From Pogonophryne albipinna (lineage: Eukaryota; Chordata; Actinopteri; Perciformes; Artedidraconidae), in the NCBI GenBank assembly GCA_028583405.1, contig CM053243.1, positions 30,245,632-30,309,631 of the forward strand: 64,000 nucleotides of DNA, in the 5' to 3' direction. Positions 44,574 through 64,000 of this stretch are shown in pieces. The stretch's first letter is position 1; every line of letters starts with the position of its first letter. Under the pieces are notes generated by a model. It was not told the DNA's origin. It made no database searches and saw only the letters and a program-made list of their open reading frames with translations. The position numbers and the translations under genes are program-made.

Positions 44574-47500
44574 CACAGGGAAACACACATCCATAGATGT
44601 ATTAAAAAAACTAAAATGCCTAGAAACACAGACATGTACACATTTGGACGCCAATACACTTGCACATATTCAAACACACACAGGCCACAGCCCTGCACAA
44701 CCACTGCACCTGACACACCTCTCTCTGTGATGGACCAAACTAAGAGACTGAAGCTGTGTATTTTTTGTATGTGTGTGCACTTTTGGTTCAGGGCCAGTGT
44801 GGATCCTCTCTACTGTATGTGATTACACATCTGGTTTGCGTGTCTGAGCGAGTGTGATGCAGATGTTGTGTCATTTTCATCGCCCTTCTGCCAGGGGGTC
44901 TGCATTTCAGCTCATCGATTTACACAGAAACGGCTGAAGCACCCTTTAACCCATACTTACAAGTTGAATGTCTGTAGAGGATAAGAGGTGGATGCTTTAG
45001 AACAGTGTGGGGAATTAGGGTGCAGTGGGATTATTCAGATGTATTTTGAAGACTCAGGGACAAGAATCCTTATGTGAACTCACAGTGGGAAACAGAGCGG
45101 TTGCACCTCTGCATGCATAGCTGTTCTGCACAGGAATGTGAATGGTTGGATACAGGGTATTGTGTCAAGCTTGTGTTTTGTGGACTAATTAAATCCAATC
45201 TGTTGGTGATCCAAAGGAATGCTGCTGCTGCTGCTGCTTAGTGTGTGTGTGTGTGTACGGGATGGTCCGTTCCGCGGACACATGCAATGAAATGCAACTG
45301 AACAAACTGTGATTTACATTATGGTGTTACTGTTTCTAAATGATGCAAATCCAACTCTCAGAGTTTGGACTGCTGTTGTATTTGAGTGATGGTATACCGT
45401 ATGTTGCCACGATTACATGTCTGAGTGAAAGAAACTGTTTACCTTTGACAGTATGTCTGTATTATGTTGATTAATGGACTCTCAATTATTCAGATTGTTA
45501 GCGAATTGTTGGCTGATGTGATCAAGCCAAAGAACTGTTAAAGGGGAAAGAGGATTGTAAACTTAAAGGACTCTCTAGCTCTTCGCTGCTAGTTTTCTAA
45601 TGACAAGGATAAACTCTCACTACGTGTCTGCAGAAGAAAATGTTACATGGAAAAATGTGCTGGGATGTCTGTCAGCCCTGGACGTGAACACCCTTTTCTC
45701 AGCCATCTTCACACTTTCTCACCTGCGCTCTTGCTGCCAGACAGAGGAAGACAGGACAGTCCTAAACAGAGATCCTGTAATACGGCAGACTTGTCAAAGT
45801 CTAGAATTTTCCTTTGCTAATTTCTACGGTATACGGTTTCTCCTTAGTGCTGTGAATCTGCCTTACTGTGACCTTCAATGGGTTGATGTGCCTTCATCTA
45901 GAAACATAAGAGCAACTGTGTGTGTATATGTGTGTGTGTCCGAGCGTGTGTATGGCATATCATGATGACAGATAGTTCATCTCCTGACCTGGTGCTTGCA
46001 CAGATGATGGTAGATAATTCTCCATGATATAGATTTGATTCAATGATGTAAAATAAATAGAATTTCTTCACTTTGAAATGTTTTTTGTCAAATGTTTGCT
46101 TTTTTAAATCTGTGGATCACGTTTAACAAGGAAGTAATGTTTGTATCATACAAAAAGCATTAAAATGTAGGTCAGAGGCAGAGTAGAGGCTCACAATTCC
46201 TCTTGATGGAAATGTGAAACTTTTTTTATCTTCTCTGCTTTTAAACACTGGCATTTGTTGTCCATCATCGATGTGGCCAGTTCACACCCTGAAGCCAGGA
46301 CATCATGCACTCCTTTCTCGACACGTCATTTGTCAGGAATGCAATAATTATTGCACCATTGTCTTTGTCACCTATATGACATACTTATCTGAAATCTATT
46401 TCAGTGGAAAAAAACGCTGCCATTTTCCTCCTGTGCCTGGAATCTCACTAATCTTAGACGAAGAACAAACCAACTTGTAAAAAGGGGTTATAAATCTATC
46501 AAATATTAACAGATGTGTCTGCTTTGCTTTGTATTTTTTTCAGTGTGTATGTTCGCAGAACTTGATTTATATAAAGATAAAGAACCTCATCCCATCATAA
46601 TTGTGAGTCACATTTTAAAAAGGGCCTACAGTAATATTATGCTTATTTAGAGTAATATTCCTCTGCCAGCATCGAATATTTATCAGGAACAATATAAACG
46701 AAAAGAAATATTCATCTTTTGTTAACTTCCTTCGTATAGAGACACAGAATTATTAGGATATTAATGCAAAGCAGAATCTTTCTTACATGACCAATGAGTC
46801 AACTGAATAGTGAACCTTAGCTTTGCTGGTTATCAATCATCAGCTTTATTACCTGTGGTCTTCGGACCTCACAAGCTATGTCCTTGATTTGCTGTGATAA
46901 GATGAGGAGATATAATGGCCTTTCTATTACCCAAGTTATCCAAACAGCTCTGTAATCTACTATTAATGCAACTTTTAGTACCGTAATATACCAAAAATAG
47001 CTTGAGGTGATCACGTCAATGAAATGGTGAATATTTTAGCCAATATGTTTTTTAATTACTGTTAGTATTAATAATAAGGCTATGTTTTGTAATTCAGTTT
47101 AATATAACTATAAAAATAACACACTACTCTCCTGATAAAATAGATTCTGCCCCTCCTGCAGATGTAGAGAAAGCGGAAAGGAACTGTCCCTCGTCAAATA
47201 CCGTTTCATGGTGTTAAGCTGGACACAGGCTTGAAATCTTAATTCAAAGCCCTCAGGTCAAATCTGAAGCCAGAGCTAAGGCTGGGTTGGATTTTAGACC
47301 CTGTTGAACACCTTTGAAAACCCATATGGGTGGATAAATCAATGATTAACCTAGATGTCCCTGACTGCTTCATATCAGTTATTAGTGAGACTATAGTATA
47401 AACTATTATGCTTAATAATTTACTTTTAATTGATTTGAAATGGCCCAAAATATATTCTAGTTTCTTTAATAACACACTTTTTTGCAGATTTCTTTAAAAA

Positions 47501-48907
47501 ATGATTCTAAAAAATGTCTTAATTTTTCAATAAAAAAATATATGTAAATATTATGGATAATTATCAAATTGAACAATTAAAAAAAGAGTAAAGGTGCCTT
47601 TTACACAGCAGGCCACAGTCAGGCGTATCATTTAGTGTTGAGTCCAGGCTGTGGGACAGTTAGTCTTATATTTGATCACTTGACTTGCCAGCCTTTAACC
47701 CTACACCTAGAGTTATTGACTGACCTTTACCTTTATCATTTAAAACTTAATGAGATCTATTTATCTGTCACTATAAAGATTTTAGTTTAACAATTGTGAT
47801 ATGTTTAATAGGTTTTTCTATAACGAAGCATACATAATAATAAGTGACTGGAAATATTTCATTGTATTTGTGATTGACAGATAGGTGTATGCTGATCGAA
47901 GTATATGCCTGAGATGTGCATCAACTATTCAGCTCTCTAGGATGTAGTATTCGGTATCCGGACTGCTGGTATCTGCACTTTTGCTTTTAATCACTTTTTC
48001 ATGTTGCAGTGAACGGCAGGGTTGAGGAATTCTGTATTGGGATTTTATCTGCATATATTGAGCCTTTTGGACGTTGTGCAAATTACCTTGTTCTGTAGAA
48101 ATTGGAACATATGCAGCTGCTGCCAAAGATTCAACATGTAGGCTCAACAGATCTCAGAGGAGCACTGCACTCTGAATTTATTCAAGCACAGCATACAAAA
48201 GTCTACCATCCCTCAAAAATAAAAAAGTCACCTTATTCTCAAATTCAGACTATGGAAGTGTCAGCAGGGTCTGAGGATCTCTATCTGCGGTAAGACAACT
48301 GCAGTGTAGCACGAAACAAGACTTAGTTTAGTTTCAGAAATTCTTTGTTGTGTGTTGCTGCCGGTCCATCTCTCCCCCATTCTCATTGAGTATTTTACAA
48401 AGAGTGAAACAGCGCCCCTCTAGGTGTTATGGTGAAACAGTAGATTGCACTCTCTGTTGTGAGAGGAGGCCAGCCGAAATTGGCTTCCCTTGGTGAAAAA
48501 AAATGGAGGGATTGACCAATCAGATGAGGCTCACGTCATGCCCCTGTCAACCTGTGATTAGTCAGGGCCAGAGGTGGAACGTGTTTCTTGATCATTGGTC
48601 CATGTGTGAGGCATTTTGAATATCAGTGTTTTAAACCTGCTAACACGTGACTTTATGTCAGATTCCTATGTCTTACATGGAGAAACGTGTGCAGTGGTTT
48701 GCAAAAAGTGCCATGTTGATTTGCAAATTGTGTGAAAAGCTGAAAACGTGTTTAGAGTTTTGGAGATTTGAGCCGATGTTTTGCTCTTTGAGTGTCAGTT
48801 AAAAATAATTGTGCTTTATGTAGCATTTTAGTGTGTTAGCAATCGAGAAAAACTGTAAAAAAAAAAAATGTGTGTTAGCAATCGAGAAAAACTGTAAGAC
48901 AGAGAAG
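44574..48907. other. ctxn2 3' UTR and intergenic DNA
   Basis: The 3' UTR of ctxn2 probably runs from 44574; a candidate AATAAA is at 46052-46057. A CTG run is at 45222-45237 and a TG run directly after it. A 28-bp direct repeat is at 48831-48897. No further gene was recognised. Confidence 0.5.
48831..48897. repeat. 28-bp direct repeat around a poly(A) run
   Basis: GTGTGTTAGCAATCGAGAAA followed by AACTGTAA occurs at 48831-48858 and again, identical, at 48870-48897, separated by an A-rich spacer. It may be a slippage duplication or a remnant of a retroposition event. Confidence 0.9.
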
Positions 48908-49640
48908 CAGTGGCTGCGCCAGCGTATGGCTGGGGTAGGCTACAGCCATACCAAGAAATGGCTTAGCCCCACCATGAAAAATGATCTTGAAGTAAGCAAA
49001 TTCAATTAAATAATAAGCAAAATGCTAAATGTTGAGAACACGGCTTGCGAAAATATACGGGTCGTGTCCACAACACACAAACTGATCCTGCTGTTACAAC
49101 AAGTGCACGTTACTGATGCAATATGGTTGAGACCATTCGGGCTTATGCTAGAAGAGGGGTGCAAGGATTGGAATAGTCTAAGTAGTGGGGGAGTTTTATA
49201 CACTAAAGGTGTGAAAATTCTCTGGCGTTATAATATCAGCGCGGCCGTGGTCAGATCAAAATGCAATTTGAATAGACCTACAGCCAATCAGAGCAACGAA
49301 ACGTTGGGTCTGCGTCATGCCCTATGGTCATGCCTTACTGATTGAGATCAATCGGAACCGCCATTCAGTATCCCCATTGGATCTTCAACGTGTACTATCA
49401 TACGTCACGTTCACAGTGATCCCTTTTTATTTACTACAAGACAAATGTGCCGTTTTATTTCATACAGTTACATTTTGATTGAGACAGGGAAATAATCTAA
49501 ACCTCAAGTGTGGCGTTTCACTGTCAAGGGGGCGATATAGCGTGTATGTAATTACATTGCAAATACTGACTTGAGCCCCACCACTGTATGGGTTAGCCCT
49601 ACCATAGATTACCCAACAAAAATACTCTGGCGCCGCCATG
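48908..49640. mobile_element. MITE with GCGCCAG inverted ends
   Basis: The left end is CAGTGGCTGCGCCAGCGTAT. The right end in reverse complement is CATGGCGGCGCCAGAGTATT. Both continue into related text about 50 bp long (GGGGTAGGCTACAGCCATAC against GGGTAATCTATGGTAGGGCT). No transposase is present. A second element seems to begin directly after it. Confidence 0.6.
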
Positions 49641-51430
49641 GGCGTAGGAAGCATCCTGAATGTGGGGGGGACATTTTTAAAGGGGGGTGTGGGGGTCCTC
49701 CCCCACGAAATAAAATAGATTTCCTGTATTCTGGTGCGTTTTAACAGGTGGTTTGATACTTTTATGTGGCTATACTAGCATGAGGAAAATGATGGGTACA
49801 TTTTGTAATTTCATCCAGTAGTAAAGAAAGGAAACATATTTGATTATTAATTCAGAGCCGTCTTTGAATTAATAAAAAGCAGTTTAAATGCCCATTTTTT
49901 GTACATTTATATACAACAATACATATTTGTGAGTGCATTGAGAGATATTGTTGTGGAGAGTCATTTATATATAAATCGCAAAATACATTTGTGAATCCTT
50001 CTGTGAGCATTTATTAATATTGAGACTGATCTGACTCCATACAGATGTTAAGTTCACCTAGGAATGGTATCATTGACTTAAATGTTCAAATAAATGTTGC
50101 TCTTCTGTCTATATTGGTCATATGATGCCCCTTGACTGAAATGTTTCCTTTTCAATATCCCCACTGATTTCCTTAAAATTCTGGGATGAGATGAATGGAT
50201 GATTCAATGTTGATGAAAGGGAAACTGTCATTTCCCTTTCATCAACATTGAATCATAACAAGTCATACTGAATGTAAATACAACTGACTCTAAAGTAAGT
50301 CCCAGTCTGTGACATTGGACATTTTGAAGACTCAAAGTCCCAAGCAGTAGAATATTAGCTATCTATGTAATGTGCACAGAAAATAAACAGTTAACTGAAT
50401 ACTGGGATGGAAATTGCCTATAAGCACTCAGTAAAACATAATCACACACAAAAAGCTTCTGAATGATAAGAAGTATAATTAAAACATAATGCAAATTACC
50501 ATTTTGAGAGAGAGTACCTTAAAGCAGGGGTTCCCAACCCCCAGGTGTTACTGCCGGGCCGCGAAATAGCTGTGAGTTTATCGTAATATTTGCAGAATTA
50601 TAAATATATAAAAATATTTTATCATAATATTTTTTTCAAAACGTGTTTAATTTTCGCACCTATACCAGTCATATTATTTCATCCAGTAGCCTAGTTCATC
50701 TTTCACCAGATAGCCGTTGAAAATGGCTTTTGTGATGTTCCTCAGCCTGGTCTCAGCTGTGGCTCAGCCTGGTCTCAGCCTCTCGTGCGCACGAGAAAGT
50801 TACCGGTGCGCCAAGTAGGAAGAGGAGCGCACAGGAGACAACCGTTTCATTGCAGACTGTTATGTTGATGTGGGGAAATGGCAGTGCATACATTATTTGA
50901 GATATATTTCAAACTCTGACTTCATTTTAAGGACATGTCGGTAGGGGTGTAGAGCTATTTGTTTAAGCACCGGATTGGCAAAACAGCAGAGTAAACCAGT
51001 CTGCCTTGATCTATGAATTCATGTCCGGGACTCTCACGGTATCTGCTGCCCGCAGCTGTTTTATAGAAGGAAAACCTCCTTCACTTCATGAAATGGCTGC
51101 AGGCAGCATCAGGAGGCAGCGGGACGTGTAACTCCGCCTCTGAGACGTGCAGCACCAGCGGGTAAAGAGCTGTGCCTTTTTACGCACCGCCTTCGCTGTG
51201 TTTACCTTCATCAGAACAGCTTAAGAGTGACTGCAGGCTGCTACGTGTTAACCACACACACCTCTACACACATCGAACTGCCCGATTACTTATTATGGAA
51301 TGGAGTTGATAGTGAAGCACTGACACAGCGCTCTACAGAGTGCGGCGAGTGGATAGACCGATTCACGGACTTTCCACATGGTAAAAGTGGGGGGGTCTAA
51401 ACTAATCATTTGAAAAAGTGGGGGGGACCA
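49641..51430. mobile_element. transposon cluster with G-run ends and a hAT-like insertion (tentative)
   Basis: The block starts GGCGTAGGAAGCATCCTGAA followed by G-runs, and stops near 51430 after AAAAGTGGGGGGGACCACTG. Inside, from about 50525, CAGGGGTTCCCAACCCCCAG and CCGGGCCGCG resemble the end of a Charlie-type hAT element. A 26-bp hairpin is at 50199-50256. There is no coding sequence. The borders are uncertain. Confidence 0.4.
50199..50256. repeat. perfect 26-bp hairpin
   Basis: 50199-50224 is the exact reverse complement of 50231-50256, with the 6-nt loop CTGTCA. Size and loop fit either a short foldback repeat or a small-RNA precursor-like stem. Confidence 0.9.
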
Positions 51431-52586
51431 CTGCAGAGAAGTAAAAGAAAAGCAGAGGGTTAAAAAAAACAGCTGTATATTACATTCCATGTGGAAAATG
51501 TTCTTTGTGAGCATGACTCAGTCAGCATCGTTCTTGTAGAAAATCGCAACAACGTTGAACTACTGTGTTCTGAATCTGATAAGCATTGTGAAATTGATTG
51601 CCTCCTTTCAATTTGCACATAAAAACAAGTGCTGGAGTATTTTTCTCAGCCTGCAATACATCCAAGGTCAGATTTCAAGTCATAACTCTGTCTTTCAATG
51701 TGTGCATAAATCACTGTGGTGTATCAGTAATAAGGAAGTGTACCTGTTAAGAGAACATTTCAAGGCACTTTAGAAGTCATGTGGCAATGAAAAAGTGCCT
51801 CCGGCATAACTGCCATTTTCCTCATGAATACAGCCATTTCTTCTGTGTTAGCCGACCCAACAACTTTACCTGTGAACACGTTGTGGCAAAGAGAATGATT
51901 AGAGGAAATGTTTATTCAATCAGTTACATAACTGTTTTGGGCACAATATCTAAGTTATCACACACATCTATTGATTATATCCTATTGCTTATGTGCTCAG
52001 CCAATTTATTGGGTGCAGCTCAGAAGAACTGATTCACTCTAACACAACAATCCCTTTAACCAATCCTCCCTCCATGAAAGTTGGAATGTTGTTATTGAGT
52101 AAGTTTAGAGAGGGGTTGATTTACCTTAATGCACATTTTGGAGGTTGTTTTTTCTTGTATTGCTATTGAACTATATTGGGTTTTATGGAAAACATAATAA
52201 TCTTCATAGAATTGATCACAGAAACAGATCAAATTAGTTTTAGCTTTGTCCAAAACAAACTGGCATATATGTTATTAATATCAAATCATCCCATATTAGC
52301 TTTAACCTTTTCTTCCCCAGTAACGCACCCTTTGAAGAATCTGTAACCTTGAAACTTTTCCTACATAGTTTTATATTCCTCTGGTGGGAACTTCCATGTG
52401 GATATGTCCTGATGATTCATCTAAAGGGCCAACGGGTCTGAGGAAATCCATATCCATAGCCCCATATATATTGCAACAACAGGACTACATGTGCTGTTGC
52501 CTGCACACCGACAATAATATTAGTAATCAATTCTCCAGAACTCAGGCAATGAGCGCCTTTATCACTCGTTTGGTGTTTATGACTTG
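51431..52586. other. intergenic upstream of slc12a1
   Basis: No gene or repeat family was recognised. Composition is AT-rich with a poor coding signal. Confidence 0.5.
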
Positions 52587-52599
52587 GTTAATCGTTAAG
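52587..52599 (+). promoter_or_regulatory. slc12a1: HNF1-like site upstream of slc12a1
   Basis: GTTAATCGTTAAG matches the palindromic HNF1 consensus GTTAATNATTAAC except at two positions. It lies about 125 bases upstream of the TATA box. HNF1 factors drive kidney and gut epithelial genes, which fits NKCC2. Prediction only. Confidence 0.45.
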
Positions 52600-52684
52600 C
52601 AATGCCTTTGTGTCCCCTGGGATGGAGCAAGGACATTTTTGACACCCCTTGTTGAGTTTTCTGAGGGTTGATCCAGAGAGTCAG

Positions 52685-52731
52685 CCAATAGCTGGCAGCC
52701 AGTGTTTGACCCTGGGATGCAGGATATAAAG
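52685..52731 (+). promoter_or_regulatory. slc12a1: CCAAT box and TATA box of slc12a1
   Basis: CCAAT at 52685-52689 and TATAAAG at 52725-52731, about 40 bases apart. Transcription would begin near 52755-52762, leaving a 5' leader of about 180 bases before the start codon at 52941. Confidence 0.6.
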
Positions 52732-52940
52732 GTAGGCCATCTGAGACAAACCCAGTTTATGCACCACAACTTGGGAGCAGCAGAAGATATTTCTATAACC
52801 CTACCAGCATATATTTCATTTCACAAGGTCAACCACACCAGTTGATGCAGTGCTCTGCTTTTTGAAACACTGTTGGATGACTGAAGACTTTAAGACCCAC
52901 ACGTCTGTTTTAAATCTGAGAACCTCCTTCAGTATTCCTG

Positions 52941-63803
<10,863 letters not shown>

Positions 63804-64000
63804 GCACCTAGTAGGATATAGGTATCTACAAAGAAAACAAATAGTAATACCTTAATGATGGACCATGTTCATAAAGCTAACCATAACCTCAGATGATGTT
63901 ATTCAGTCCTCTTGACCAAAACCACAATGTATCACATGCATTTTTTTTGGCATTTAAGTCCTGATTCATGCTGTGCTAAGACACACACATTTAAGAAATA
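63804..64000 (+). other. slc12a1: start of the slc12a1 3' UTR
   Basis: The window ends 197 bases after the stop codon. No AATAAA is seen, so the transcript continues beyond it. Confidence 0.6.

Overview
The window is nuclear DNA of a vertebrate, almost certainly a teleost fish. The genes are split by GT-AG introns with vertebrate-like proteins, the non-coding DNA is AT-rich and full of fish-type transposon remnants, and four adjacent genes reproduce the order seen on human 15q21.1: SLC24A5, MYEF2, CTXN2, SLC12A1. No bacterial, plasmid or viral system was found.

Layout. 1-5.7 kb: AT-rich intergenic DNA with one MITE-like block. 5.77-6.86 kb (minus): an intact intronless ORF for a PA-TM-RING ubiquitin ligase of the RNF128/GRAIL type, with a probable 5' UTR intron. 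8.4-20.2 kb: a transposon-rich block. It holds a possible 5' remnant of a hAT gene, a 3-kb TTAA-flanked element packed with other repeats, a 3.9-kb DIRS-type retrotransposon with inverted terminal repeats and an internal complementary region, and an L1/Tx1-like LINE 3' end. 24.6-29.4 kb (plus): slc24a5, nine coding exons, 513 codons. 30.5-39.8 kb (minus, tail to tail with slc24a5): myef2, 17 coding exons including an 8-nt microexon, 575 codons. 44.3-44.6 kb (plus): ctxn2, one coding exon, 81 codons. 48.9-51.4 kb: another transposon cluster. 52.9-63.8 kb (plus): slc12a1 (NKCC2), 26 coding exons, 1026 codons, with a TATA box, a CCAAT box and an HNF1-like site upstream.

The exon models of the three split genes were built by hand from splice signals. 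Reading frame is kept across every junction and all three end in a stop codon exactly in phase, so coordinates should be good to the base except where alternative acceptors are noted. The genes are not an operon. They act in different tissues (melanosome ion exchange, RNA binding, neuronal membrane, renal or ionocyte salt uptake) and share only an old conserved neighbourhood.

Most worth a second look: the 8-nt microexon in myef2; the short NKCC2 N-terminus without an RFxV kinase-docking motif and with only one copy of the 96-bp exon that mammals carry as alternative cassettes; the DIRS element with its diagnostic internal complementary region and a gag-like repeat inside its RT region; the nested TTAA element; the intronless GRAIL-like gene; and two small unassigned exon-like segments on the minus strand. 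I do not see a new system in the sense of an undescribed gene cluster.
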